In this document: positions 36,567 through 45,105 of the stretch, one piece after another
How the letters are laid out: every line of letters begins with the position of its first letter
Numbering within the stretch: position 1 is the stretch's first letter
DNA from: Actinoplanes sp. NBRC 103695
Lineage (GTDB): Bacteria > Actinomycetota > Actinomycetes > Mycobacteriales > Micromonosporaceae
Direction of reading: 5' to 3'
DNA length: 64,000 nucleotides
Assembly (NCBI RefSeq): GCF_030269485.1
Contig: NZ_BSTL01000007.1
Span: forward strand, 137,204 to 201,203
Notes under the pieces: generated by a model
Told to the model about the DNA's origin: nothing
The model's database searches: none
The model's input: only the letters and a program-made list of their open reading frames with translations
Made by a program: the position numbers and the translations under genes

Positions 36567-37442
36567 AGAGTGCCGCATCTCTTTCGCCATATCGAGCAGG
36601 CGGATAATGTCCGATGTATGTCGAACTTTAATGGGCGGGGCAACTTAGCCGCGGGTCCGATATCGGCTCCGGGAACGTTCTCGCTTACGCACCCAGAGGG
36701 CAGCTCGACCGGCTGGGCAGGGAGCTTTTCGCCTGATAACCCAAGGCTTCCCATGCAGGAGTCCGTTGGCCACGTCGCAAGAATCCGACTTGATCAGGGC
36801 GGAAGCGGTACTGCGCTCGTCAGCCGTGTTGTTGATAGATGGGGAACGATTCGCATCGATAGTATCGAATCGCCACCGTTCTGATTCACCGGCTGGAAGA
36901 TGAGTGACATGTCAGAACGTCCGATAACAACCACGACAGCCACGTCGTTCGAGGCGGCCCCAACGGTCCAGAAAGCTTGGACCAGGCGCGCGATGGATAC
37001 GTACGACGAGGTGGCGTCAGGCAACCGCACCTGCCGCCCTCCGAAGCGGTTTGACGCAGTCATCTCGGCTACGAGCGTGCGCCGAGTTACCCGGTCGGCG
37101 TCGCAGCGCGTGATGGCGCTCCGCCGGCCCGCCGCGCACGCTCGGCGGCAGAACAGTGCACTGGTTTACTGAGGTCGAAAGGGGCGCGCTGAGCGCGAGG
37201 TCCTCTGGACGACCGAGAGGCCCCGTGTTGGAAGCTTGAAATCGACCTTGTCGGAGCGGCGAAGTCCGTCATTCGAAGGGCCGGTCACTCTCACTGCGCC
37301 CGGTACCCGGGAACAGCGCCGCCGGTGACCCGATCGCGGCCGACCACCAACGTACGAGTTACCACTTTCTTCGAGTTCGACAGACTCACGGTGTATACGC
37401 TCATTGTGTCGGCAACGTCGCCGGCGCGATAAGGGGGATCCA
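36567..37442. other. gene-poor stretch, lower GC, no supported gene
   Basis: This 876-bp region has visibly lower GC than its surroundings and only short open frames of no recognisable family (for example 36900-37172). A 13-bp palindrome TCGATAGTATCGA lies at 36856-36868. The last 60 bases contain GTATAC, a possible -10 element for the CBM42 gene. It probably represents inserted or decayed DNA around the IS110 fragment. Confidence 0.5.
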
Positions 37443-37994
37443 ATGATAGGACCATTCCGTTCAAGGACCTGGGTTCGATGGAGGGCGTTGCTCGCTGCCG
37501 TCGTCGCGACGGTCGCCACCCTCGGCGTCGCGGTCGCACCGGCTGCGGCCGCTTTGCCGCTCTCTCGCTACTACTCACTCGAATCTTTCAACTATCCGGG
37601 GCATTTCGCGCGCCATGCGAACTATCTCGGTGAACTCTCCACGGTATCCAGTCAACTGGATCGCAACGACGCCACCTGGCTGCTGGTTCCCGGGCTGGCC
37701 GGTGCCGGGGTGTCGCTGCGCTCGAAAAACTATCCCAGCTACTACCTGCGGCACTCAGGCTTCCGGCTGCGGATCAGCAGGTCGGACGGTTCCCGGCTGT
37801 ACCGGGAGGACGCGACCTTCTACGTCCGCCGCGGCAATGCCGCTTCCGGTTCGGCCTGGCTCTCCTTCGAGTCCTACAACTATCCCGGCAGATTCATCCG
37901 GCATGCCAATTACCACCTGTGGCTGCACCCGATCGACCGCACGCAATTGTTCAAAGCGGACTCGACCTGGGCCGCACGCCCGCCGTTGGCCTAA
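37443..37994 (+). CDS. secreted AbfB/CBM42 arabinofuranose-binding domain protein
   Basis: This 183-residue exported protein has a signal peptide (about 1-37, VAVAPAAAA) followed by one beta-trefoil AbfB domain and nothing else. The three trefoil repeats are visible as SFNYPGHFARHANY, SKNYPSYYLRHSGFRL and SYNYPGRFIRHANY. CBM42 domains bind arabinofuranose side chains. Usually they are fused to GH54 or GH43 enzymes; here the domain stands alone. ATG 37443 is preceded by AAGGGGGAT. It may help bind the arabinose-rich substrates handled by the 4-11 kb locus. Confidence 0.85.
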   Translation: MIGPFRSRTWVRWRALLAAVVATVATLGVAVAPAAAALPLSRYYSLESFNYPGHFARHANYLGELSTVSSQLDRNDATWLLVPGLAGAGVSLRSKNYPSYYLRHSGFRLRISRSDGSRLYREDATFYVRRGNAASGSAWLSFESYNYPGRFIRHANYHLWLHPIDRTQLFKADSTWAARPPLA

Positions 37995-38319
37995 GGGCGG
38001 ATCAAAACCGTCCACGTTGACGGCGGGCTGACGCAGAGCGGAAGGTCGGCCGTCGTCGCCGGAGTCCCGCAGAATCGCCGCCGCGAGGGAACCAAGTCGC
38101 TCGCGCGCATCACTTCCAGCAGAAGGCCTCAGAGCCTGGTCTTGTGCCGCATTGGGCGATGACGGAATCGTGCGGAATGCGTCCGACCTGCGCGATGGAG
38201 CTACCCGAATCAGTTGACGGCCATACTGACATCGGCAGATCCGCGCCTGCGGGCCTGCATCGGCGCCTGAGCAAGCGAGCGCGGGACTAGCGGTATGTGA
38301 GTAATCACCAGGTAGGCGG
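37995..38319. other. 325-bp intergenic stretch without a supported gene
   Basis: No recognisable gene is present. One 37-codon frame on the minus strand (38210-38322) starts with an ATGA overlap at the end of the PHP gene (MTAYLVITHIPLVPRS...). It has no ribosome site of its own and no family resemblance, so I do not call it. Confidence 0.4.
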
Positions 38320-39183
38320 TCATCCCGGGAGGGTCCATCGGTCGTACGGATGACGGCCCGGCCGGAAACCATGTGCCTGGACCATGTCGACGGCCGCGGA
38401 CAGGCCGGTGCCGACGGCGTCCGGGATGTGGGCGTCGCTGCCGAAGGTGACCACCTTGCCGCCCTCGTCGCGCCACCAGCGGACGATCTCCGAGGCCAGC
38501 GGGATGCGGGTGTTGACCTCCAGCGTCCGGTCCGTGGCGGCGAGGGTGCGTAGCGCGTGCCGGAACTCGTCCTGGAAGGCGTGCAGGTTGAACGGTCCGG
38601 CCTCGGCGGGCCAGCCGCGGACGGCGTAGTCCAGGTGGGCGAGGACCTCGAAAGCATCCGTACGGGCGATCAGCTCGGTGATCTCGGCCAGGTAGAGCCG
38701 GAGCACCTCGACGGCGGGGCGCTGCCGGTAGAGAGCGTTCGCCTCGACAAGGTGCCCGTCGACGGGCAGGGCATGCAGTGAGCCGAGCACCCGTTCGTAG
38801 TGGCCGGTGCCGAGCAGTTTCGCGACCGGCACGGCATTCCAATGGGGTTCGCCCAGTTCGACGCCGCTTATGACGCGCAGCGACGGGAAAAGCTCGCGGC
38901 ACCGCTGGATCGAGGATAGATAGCGCTCCTGGTCCAGCTCGGGCGGGACCAGCACGCCGTCGGGACCGGTCAGCTCGCGTCGCAGCGGTGAGAGCTCGAG
39001 GACTACCTCGTCGACCGTCCACCGGGAGTAGTCGACGTGTTCGGTGAACGCGACGGCCGGAAGACCGAGCTGCACCGCGCGGGCGCAGGTCCGTTCCATG
39101 CAGCCCCCAGGGGCGTCCCACGAAAATTCGGTGTGCACGTGACCGTCCGCGGGCTGAACCACCTGGCCCACGGTAGCGATCAT
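38320..39183 (-). CDS. PHP-domain phosphoesterase, histidinol-phosphatase-like
   Basis: This 287-residue metal-dependent phosphoesterase has the PHP motifs in order: DGHVHTEFSWD, AFTEHVD, ISGVELGE, LGSLHAL, LAHLDY and TFGSDAHIP. The nearest family is HisK-type histidinol phosphatase, but no his genes are near, so the substrate is open. I chose ATG 39183; GTG 39225, with GGGGGCAGG directly upstream, is a good alternative that would add 14 residues. Confidence 0.8.
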   Translation of the reverse strand: MIATVGQVVQPADGHVHTEFSWDAPGGCMERTCARAVQLGLPAVAFTEHVDYSRWTVDEVVLELSPLRRELTGPDGVLVPPELDQERYLSSIQRCRELFPSLRVISGVELGEPHWNAVPVAKLLGTGHYERVLGSLHALPVDGHLVEANALYRQRPAVEVLRLYLAEITELIARTDAFEVLAHLDYAVRGWPAEAGPFNLHAFQDEFRHALRTLAATDRTLEVNTRIPLASEIVRWWRDEGGKVVTFGSDAHIPDAVGTGLSAAVDMVQAHGFRPGRHPYDRWTLPG

Positions 39184-39233
39184 GGTGCAGGCGCCGCGGA
39201 GCGGGTGGGCCTGCAGTGCTGACACCCTGCCCC

Positions 39234-39268
39234 CGAACTGCGAACTGCGAACCTCGGACCTCGGGGCC
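39234..39268. repeat. heptamer repeat upstream of the PHP gene
   Basis: CGAACTG, CGAACTG, CGAACCT, CGGACCT and CGGGGCC follow each other without gaps. The first two are identical and the others drift. It lies in the probable promoter region of the PHP gene. Confidence 0.5.
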
Positions 39269-39331
39269 GCGAACGTCAGGGCGATATCTCGGTAGCCGGC
39301 GCGCACGCTCGGCGGCATGACAGTACGCCGG

Positions 39332-39886
39332 TCATGATGGTTGCTGCGGCGAATCAATGGCCTTCTGGACAAGGGCTGCGCGAGCCTTGAGTGGAGCCGG
39401 CGGCACCTCGATGAGCTCGAATCCCAGCTCGCGGTATGTCAATTCATGAACCTGTTCGAAAACAAGTGAGTCTTCGAAGCTGATGCGGCGCGCGGCAGTA
39501 GGTTCGACGTAGCCTTGACTGCGTATGAAGAATACGGTTCGTTCGTAGAGGTGCTCGACCTGCATCCGGTTGATCTCGGCGAGGAGTCCGGCTGATGCGG
39601 TCGCGGCTGCGTAGCGGCTCAACGCCAACGTGCAGACAGGTGAGCGATCGAAGAAGGTGACGGCCGTGTGCACCTGTTCGGCGGTGAGCTGTCGCTTGCG
39701 TTGAAGATCCACAATGTGATCGATGAACGCCGGATCCTGCCACGGCTCCGGGTTGCCGAGAGCCTGGTGCAGCGCGATAACGTCCGTCGCGGCCTCCTCG
39801 ACGACAGCGTGGCCGGCAACCTCCAACTGACGAAGGATTGCCGTCTTTCCTGAGCCCGGAGCACCGGTAAGAATGTACCTTCGCAC
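39332..39886 (-). CDS. small AAA-type P-loop ATPase
   Basis: This 184-residue protein has a Walker A GAPGSGKT (about 7-14), EEAATDVIALHQALG and a lid-like region SFEDSLVFEQVHELTYRE. It resembles the AAA_28 group of stand-alone nucleoside-kinase-like ATPases of unknown substrate. The start is GTG 39886 (GTG CGA AGG) without a strong ribosome site. It is on the same strand as the PHP gene, 148 bp upstream of it. Confidence 0.78.
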   Translation of the reverse strand: MRRYILTGAPGSGKTAILRQLEVAGHAVVEEAATDVIALHQALGNPEPWQDPAFIDHIVDLQRKRQLTAEQVHTAVTFFDRSPVCTLALSRYAAATASAGLLAEINRMQVEHLYERTVFFIRSQGYVEPTAARRISFEDSLVFEQVHELTYRELGFELIEVPPAPLKARAALVQKAIDSPQQPS

Positions 39887-40438
39887 GACTGGATCCGGCC
39901 CTTCGGGGGTATTCGGCAGAATCAGCGCACGACTCTGGGCAGCCTCTTCCGCAAAGAAGGAATGATTTTGTGCAACTGCCTACGGCCGAGAGCATGACTC
40001 CATCGGCGCGGCGTTGGAGCACGTTACCACGCAAATGATGACGCACTGTTCTCGGCGGATCCGCGCACCCGCCCTCGGGTCACTTCATGATCGCTAGCGC
40101 GGAGAGTGAACGGGCGTGAACAACCGTCGGCGCCGGCAGGTTTACGAGTGGCGCCGGTTCTCACGAACATCACGGCCCGCAGAGCCGGCAACGTGGTGCC
40201 GAAACTCGCGAACATCTGGTGCCCAAACTCGCGAACGAAGCCAGGCCCGGTCGGCTCGTTCCTGTGCCTGGCAGGGGCTCGGCGGTTCGGCCCTGTGTGC
40301 GGCGCGTCTGGTCGGTTTGCTCATGGGCGCCGAGGCTGGCCGGCTTGGTGCTGTGCGCTGCGGGGGGCTGGTCGGCTCGGGCTTGTGCCTGGTGAAGGCT
40401 GGCCGGCTCCACCGCTTGCCCGGGGGCTGGTGTGGTGG
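39887..40438. other. 552-bp intergenic region without a supported gene
   Basis: Open frames here are GC-driven and match nothing I know. The only clear structure is the direct repeat at 40194-40236. The part from 40240 to 40438 is G/T-rich on the plus strand and lies downstream of the MetRS gene. Confidence 0.45.
40194..40236. repeat. 20-bp direct repeats with 23-bp period
   Basis: TGGTGCCGAAACTCGCGAAC (40194-40213) and TGGTGCCCAAACTCGCGAAC (40217-40236) differ at one base and are separated by ATC. A weaker third copy precedes them around 40150-40173. They could be binding sites or a decayed short tandem repeat. Confidence 0.7.
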
Positions 40439-41887
40439 TCAGCGGGTGGTGGCTGGGCGGGCGAGTTTGCGGAAGGCGGGAGTGGGGGTGCCTACGTGAG
40501 GGCCGGCGCCCAGCTGGGGTGTGAGGCGGGCGGCGGCGTCGGGCAGGAACGGGGCCAGCTCGGTGGTGATGCGGCGGCAGGTGTCCACCAGGGTGGCCAC
40601 GGTGGTGTCGAAGGACGGTGGGAGTTCCCAGGGGCGACGGTGGTCGATGTAGCGGTTGGCGGCTGACACGGCTTCGCGGATGGCGGCCGTGGCGGCGCGG
40701 AGGTTGAAGGCCGCCACGGCGCTGTCGATGATGGCCGGCAAAGTGGGGGACAACGGTTCGGGCGTACCCGTGATGTGGCTTTTGCGGTGTCGATGCGCGA
40801 GGGTCAGCGTGCGGTTGACCAGGTTGCCGAGGCCGTGGGCCAGGTCCTGGTCGGCACGGCGGATCAGGCGGGACTCGGTGAAGTCGGTGTCGCCCAAGGG
40901 GGCCACCTCGCTGAGGAGCCACCAGCGCAGGGCGTCGGTGCCGTAGCGGGCGGCCAGGGCTACCGGGTCGACCGTGTTGCCGCTGGACTTGGAGAGCTTG
41001 GCGCCGTCGACCGTCAAATGGTCGTGGACCAGGATGCGGCTGGGGAGGGGGCGGCCGGCCGAGAGGAGCAGGGCCGGCCAGTAGACCGCGTGGAAGCGGG
41101 TGATGCCCTTGCCGATGATGTGGGTGCGATCGCCGGGGGCTGCCCACCAGCGGTCGTAGTCGGCGCCCTCCAGCGCGGTCACATAGTTGGCCAGGGCGTC
41201 CCACCAGACGTAGATGACCTGGCCGGGGTCGCCGGGCACCGGGATGCCCCAGCCGCCCGCCCGGGCCGCGGGGCGGGAGACGCTGAAGTCGTTCAAGCCC
41301 GCCCGGACGAACGCGAGCACCTCCTGGCGACGGGCCTCCGGCTCCACCCGCAGGGTTCCGGACTCCAGCAGGTCGAGGATCTGATCCTGGTAGCGGGAGA
41401 GCCGGAAGAACCAGTTCCGCTCGGTCACCGGCTCGGGGACGACCCCGTGCTCCGGACACTGCCCGTCGGTCAGCTCCGCGGCGGCCCAGAACTGCTCACA
41501 ACCGCCGCAATACAGCCCGTGGTACTCCCGCCGGTAGAAATCGCCCCTCTCGGCGCAGGCACGCCACAGGGCGGCCACTCCGGCGCGGTGGCGTGGGTCG
41601 GTTCCGGTACGGATGAAGTCGTCGAAGGACAGCGACAACGGCCCGCGCAGCCCCCGGAAGCGCTCGGCGTTGCGGGCGACGAACTCGGCCACCGGCACTC
41701 CGGCGGCCCGGGCGGCGGTCACGTTCTTGAACGCGTTGTCGTCGGTGCCGGTGAGGAAGCGGGTCGGGCGGCCGCGCAGGCGGGCGTGCCGGGCCAGCAC
41801 GTCGGCCTGGACGAGTTCGAGGGCGTGGCCCAGATGCGGGGCGGCGTTGACGTACGGGATGGCCGTCGTCACGTACAGCAGGGTCAT
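40439..41887 (-). CDS. metG: methionyl-tRNA synthetase, compact form
   Basis: This class I synthetase has 482 residues. It has the HIGH-equivalent HLGHA (about 18-22), a zinc knuckle CGGC...CPEHG in which the last Cys is His, WWDALANYVTALEG, and the KMSKS loop KLSKSSGNT. The C-terminal anticodon-binding helical domain is present and there is no tRNA-binding extension. It is shorter than typical actinobacterial housekeeping MetRS and may be a second, possibly inhibitor-tolerant copy; this cannot be decided from the window. GGAGAAG precedes ATG 41887. Confidence 0.88.
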   Translation of the reverse strand: MTLLYVTTAIPYVNAAPHLGHALELVQADVLARHARLRGRPTRFLTGTDDNAFKNVTAARAAGVPVAEFVARNAERFRGLRGPLSLSFDDFIRTGTDPRHRAGVAALWRACAERGDFYRREYHGLYCGGCEQFWAAAELTDGQCPEHGVVPEPVTERNWFFRLSRYQDQILDLLESGTLRVEPEARRQEVLAFVRAGLNDFSVSRPAARAGGWGIPVPGDPGQVIYVWWDALANYVTALEGADYDRWWAAPGDRTHIIGKGITRFHAVYWPALLLSAGRPLPSRILVHDHLTVDGAKLSKSSGNTVDPVALAARYGTDALRWWLLSEVAPLGDTDFTESRLIRRADQDLAHGLGNLVNRTLTLAHRHRKSHITGTPEPLSPTLPAIIDSAVAAFNLRAATAAIREAVSAANRYIDHRRPWELPPSFDTTVATLVDTCRRITTELAPFLPDAAARLTPQLGAGPHVGTPTPAFRKLARPATTR

Positions 41888-41943
41888 GATCTTCTCCGCG
41901 GGTGTCGGCCGTCGGCGGAGCAGGTCACGGAAGATCAGACCGG

Positions 41944-41961
41944 GACCCCGGCGACGGGGTC
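41944..41961 (-). other. hairpin in the MetRS leader
   Basis: GACCCCG-TCGC-CGGGGTC (minus strand) is a perfect 7-bp stem. It lies 57 bases before the MetRS start and after a 17-codon ORF. Confidence 0.5.
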
Positions 41962-41974
41962 TGGTCGGGTGGTG

Positions 41975-42028
41975 TCAGCGCACGCCGAAGAGCCCCTTGT
42001 CGGGGCGCGTCATCAGGCCGGTACGCAT
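41975..42028 (-). CDS. possible 17-residue leader peptide upstream of MetRS
   Basis: The frame encodes MRTGLMTRPDKGLFGVR and ends 88 bases before the MetRS ATG, with the 41944-41961 hairpin in between. It contains two Met codons and no strong ribosome site. The arrangement recalls attenuator leaders, but the evidence is only positional. Confidence 0.3.
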   Translation of the reverse strand: MRTGLMTRPDKGLFGVR

Positions 42029-42113
42029 GCGTCGATGCTGGCATCCACCGGGAGGGCCGCGCCAGCCGATTTCGCCTTGCGCGGGGCGGATCTCGCCGGG
42101 ATCCTCAGCGCCC

Positions 42114-42902
42114 ATGGGCTCCGACGCCAAACTGATCATCCTCGACTACGACCGGTACAACGGCGAGGTCGTGCCGGCGGTGGTCGCCTGGCTGCGCACC
42201 GGCGAGGCGCCGTCGTGGCTGCTGGACGCCGGTGACTCCGGCGAGAGTCTCTCCGAACGACGGCGGGTGGGCGCGCGTCTGCGGGACGAGCCGGTCGACC
42301 TGGCGCGGCACTGCACCTGGCTGGGTGACGACCTGCGGATGCGTACGGACCTGGCCGAGGCCGGCGCGGCTGCGCGCCCGATGCTCACCTGCACCTCCGT
42401 CACCTGCCCGGAGCGGTTCAAGTGCCCGTTCCAAGGTGATGGTCAGGAGGTCGTCACCTTCCTGGTGCAGGACGTGGTCGAGGACCGCTGCCTGGGTGAC
42501 GGGCAGTTCCTCGGGCGGTCGGTCACGCCGGACTTCTACACCCCGGTGCTGGACCGCCTGGCGGTGCCGGCGGACGACCCTCTGCGGGCGCTGCTGGCCG
42601 CGCTGGGACGTCGGGGCGGGGTGATCGGCTACGTGTTCGAGAGGACGTCGGGGATCCGGGGCTGGCTGACACCGGCCGAGACCGCCGAGCTCGCCGAGCG
42701 TCTCGATCGGCTGGACCTGCCGCGGTACGCGCCGACCTTCGAAGCCATGCGCGCCCGCTGGCGGGACTCGATGACGGCCATGGGAAACCAGGACTGGCGG
42801 GCCGTCAGCATGTCCTTCGTCCGTACCGTGGCCAGGATCGCCGCGGCCGAAGGCAAAGCGGTCCTGTGGGGTGCGGACGTCGACCGGTCGGGCAAGCCCT
42901 AA
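42114..42902 (+). CDS. conserved hypothetical protein with a Cys cluster
   Basis: I do not recognise this 262-residue soluble protein. It begins MGSDAKLIILDYDRYNGEVV and contains a short Cys cluster CTSVTCPERFKCPF (about residues 100-113), which could bind a metal, followed by a helical C-terminal half (WLTPAETAELAERLDRLDLP). It starts at ATG 42114, is divergent from MetRS and converges on the next gene with a 4-bp overlap of stop codons. Confidence 0.65.
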   Translation: MGSDAKLIILDYDRYNGEVVPAVVAWLRTGEAPSWLLDAGDSGESLSERRRVGARLRDEPVDLARHCTWLGDDLRMRTDLAEAGAAARPMLTCTSVTCPERFKCPFQGDGQEVVTFLVQDVVEDRCLGDGQFLGRSVTPDFYTPVLDRLAVPADDPLRALLAALGRRGGVIGYVFERTSGIRGWLTPAETAELAERLDRLDLPRYAPTFEAMRARWRDSMTAMGNQDWRAVSMSFVRTVARIAAAEGKAVLWGADVDRSGKP

Positions 42903-45079
42903 GCGCGGTAGCCGGCGCTGTTGCGGTAGTCGTCGGCGGGCTGGCCGTCGCGGGAGAAGTCCCAGCCACCGGCGGACTCGCGTCCGGGCCGGCCGCCGAT
43001 CGCGTACCCGCCGATCTCCTGACCCCGGCGCCAGCCGCGGAAGTAGCCAGTGGTGTGCGCCGCGATCGACGCCGCGTCGCGGACGATGCGGGCCGGCTGC
43101 TCCTCGCGCAGGGGCGAACCCGGCACCAGGTTGGCCTGCGGCACCCGCTTGGGCAGGCCGGCCGACGTCTGCGACGCCACCGCGGGAGTTGCGGCCTTGG
43201 CCGCGGCCTTCCAGCCGGTGTCGTTCGGGTTCGTCCAGTCCAGGTTGTCGGCGGTGTCCTCGTCGTGGCCGGTGAACCAGGCCGAGCGGGCCGCCGCGAA
43301 GATCAGCAGGTCGCCGTCGCCCTCGTCGGGCACCGGCGGGGTGAGGCTGCGGTCGAGCGCGGTCAGCGTGGTCCGGCGGGGGCCCCGGCCGTTGCTGGTG
43401 CCGTTGGCGCGGGCAGCCGGGGTGTCGACCAGGCTCAGCCGCGGCGGTTCGGTGACCGCGGTGACGTCGGCGGGCACGTTCGCCAGGCCGCCCAGGGACT
43501 CCACCAGGCGCAGCGCCGGAGGCTCCTTGGGCATGTCCTGCCAGGGCGGGCGGACCCGGCCGTCACCGTTGCCATTGCCGTTACCGGCGGAGGCGGCCGG
43601 CGGCTGCACGGCGTTGTCGTCGCTGGAGTTCATCAGCGGCCAGTTGGCGCGGGAGCCCGGCGGGGGTGTCTCGGCGCGGGGCGTCTCGGCACGCGGCTGT
43701 GCGGGCATCGGCAGCGAGTAGTCGGTGGCCCCGTTGGCGCCACCGCGCGTGTTCGGCCGCGGCGGGATCACGCTGCGCTGACGCTCGGCGCGGGCCTTGG
43801 TCATCGCCGCGTCGGTCAGCGTGGGCCGGAACTCGCGGCCGGAGTCGGCCGGCGAGACCGGCCGGGCGCCGGGCGTGATCGGGGTCATCCCGGGCGGGGG
43901 CGGCGGCACCGACACCGGGCGGTTGCCCGGGGACTGCTGCGGCGGGAGGCTCGCGGCGGCCGGCATCGGCGCGGTCGGGCGGCCGGCCAGCGGCGCGGGC
44001 GCCATCGGCGGCGGACCGATCGGGTCGGGTGCGACCGGCGGGGCGGTGAGCGGGCGCGGCATGGCCGGGGAGTTGCCGGCGGCCGGTTCGGGACGCCCGC
44101 GGCGGGGCAGCCGGGTGCCGGTGTCGGACGGGCGCAGTGCCGCCGCGGCGGGCTCGGCGGCGCGGCGGGCGCCGGCGGACCGGCGGCCGGAACTGCTCGC
44201 GGGTGCGGTGACCCGGGCGGCGAGGGTGCCGATCAGCGACTCGCAGGCGCTGTCGGAGGCGCGGACCGCGCCGATCGCCTGGCGCACGGTGTCGGCCGCG
44301 GAGGGGGCCAGCGACTTGTTGACGCCGCCCCGGCGGGGTGACTCGTTGATGGCCACCACGAGCGCGGTGACCGCGGCGGTGACCTGGTCGTCGGTGCCGG
44401 CGCCGGCGCGGGCGAGCTCGGCGACCACCTCCATGGCGGTCTGCTCGGTGTCGCCACCACGGCCGCCGAGGCGACCGGGCTCGGGAAGGGCGTCCAGCAC
44501 GGCCATGGCCAGCGGGTGCGCCGGGTCGGGGTACGCCCGCAGCGCCGCCGGGTAGAGCTCGCGCAGCACCTCACGCAGGGCGGTCGAGGCGGCGTGCCGT
44601 CCGGTCAGCATGGCGACGTGCGCAGCCAGTATCGGCTTGTAGCTGATCAGCTCTCGGGGCGCGGGGACGGTGGCGGCGGCGATCGCGCCGGCCTGCATCG
44701 CCCGGGCCAGGCCGACAGCCCGGCGGGCGGCCGTCGAGGCCTGCATCTCGTCGATCGAGTCGTCGTCGGCGAAACGCTCGGCGTAGTCGTCGGTGGCGTC
44801 GTCGTCGGTCACGACCAGCGGGCGCCCGGCGGCGGTGAGGAGCGACGTCACCATGTGGTCGTCGCTGTCCGCGGCGACGGCGACCTCGCCGAACCCGGTT
44901 GTCCGCTCCACGAGCAGCGTCCCCAGCTGGGCATAGCCCGACGGGTCGTCGCTGATCTCATGGACGCCGAGCAGCCGTCCCGCGTCGTCCACCACGGCGA
45001 TGGTCAGCAGCGCGGAAGAGCCCGCACGCACCGATTCATCAGCCGACGCCAGACCGCAGTACACGCGCACGAGCGCCAC
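42899..45079 (-). CDS. IS110-transposase-like domain fused to a conservon-kinase-type tail
   Basis: This is a 726-residue protein with three parts. Residues 1-290 follow the plan of the IS110 DEDD domain: VYCGLASAD, AVVDDAGRLLG, DDPSGYAQLGTLL, LLTAAGRPLVV, RAVGLARAMQAG, then LREVLRELYPAALRAYPD and AMAVLDALPEPG. The usual acidic residues are not kept at the expected places (GLDW is GLAS; the SDPxDA motif is absent), and the serine-containing transposase domain is missing. Residues about 300-570 are Pro/Ala/Gly-rich. Residues 590-726 match the conservon kinase tail: SAWFT, DTGWKAAAKAA, AGLPKRVPQANLVPG (640-654) and RGWRRGQE. It is probably a domesticated, non-transposing protein; the function is unknown. 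Confidence 0.7.
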   Translation of the reverse strand: MALVRVYCGLASADESVRAGSSALLTIAVVDDAGRLLGVHEISDDPSGYAQLGTLLVERTTGFGEVAVAADSDDHMVTSLLTAAGRPLVVTDDDATDDYAERFADDDSIDEMQASTAARRAVGLARAMQAGAIAAATVPAPRELISYKPILAAHVAMLTGRHAASTALREVLRELYPAALRAYPDPAHPLAMAVLDALPEPGRLGGRGGDTEQTAMEVVAELARAGAGTDDQVTAAVTALVVAINESPRRGGVNKSLAPSAADTVRQAIGAVRASDSACESLIGTLAARVTAPASSSGRRSAGARRAAEPAAAALRPSDTGTRLPRRGRPEPAAGNSPAMPRPLTAPPVAPDPIGPPPMAPAPLAGRPTAPMPAAASLPPQQSPGNRPVSVPPPPPGMTPITPGARPVSPADSGREFRPTLTDAAMTKARAERQRSVIPPRPNTRGGANGATDYSLPMPAQPRAETPRAETPPPGSRANWPLMNSSDDNAVQPPAASAGNGNGNGDGRVRPPWQDMPKEPPALRLVESLGGLANVPADVTAVTEPPRLSLVDTPAARANGTSNGRGPRRTTLTALDRSLTPPVPDEGDGDLLIFAAARSAWFTGHDEDTADNLDWTNPNDTGWKAAAKAATPAVASQTSAGLPKRVPQANLVPGSPLREEQPARIVRDAASIAAHTTGYFRGWRRGQEIGGYAIGGRPGRESAGGWDFSRDGQPADDYRNSAGYRA

Positions 45080-45105
45080 GGCGTCGTCCTCCTCCCCGGT
45101 GAGGG

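Noticed and set aside
36900-37172. 90-codon frame in the gene-poor region
   Set aside because: No family resemblance, no good ribosome site and a basic, low-information sequence; more likely non-coding.
38210-38322. 37-codon frame with ATGA overlap at the end of the PHP gene
   Set aside because: The overlap is suggestive, but nothing in the sequence (MTAYLVITHIPLVPRS...) looks conserved and there is no other support.
41888-42113. Possible T-box riboswitch before MetRS
   Set aside because: No T-box consensus (AGGGTGG-type), no specifier loop and no terminator with U-tract; only a short hairpin and a mini-ORF are present.
40775-42235. 486-codon plus-strand frame opposite MetRS
   Set aside because: Antisense of a certain synthetase; V/G/R-rich shadow.
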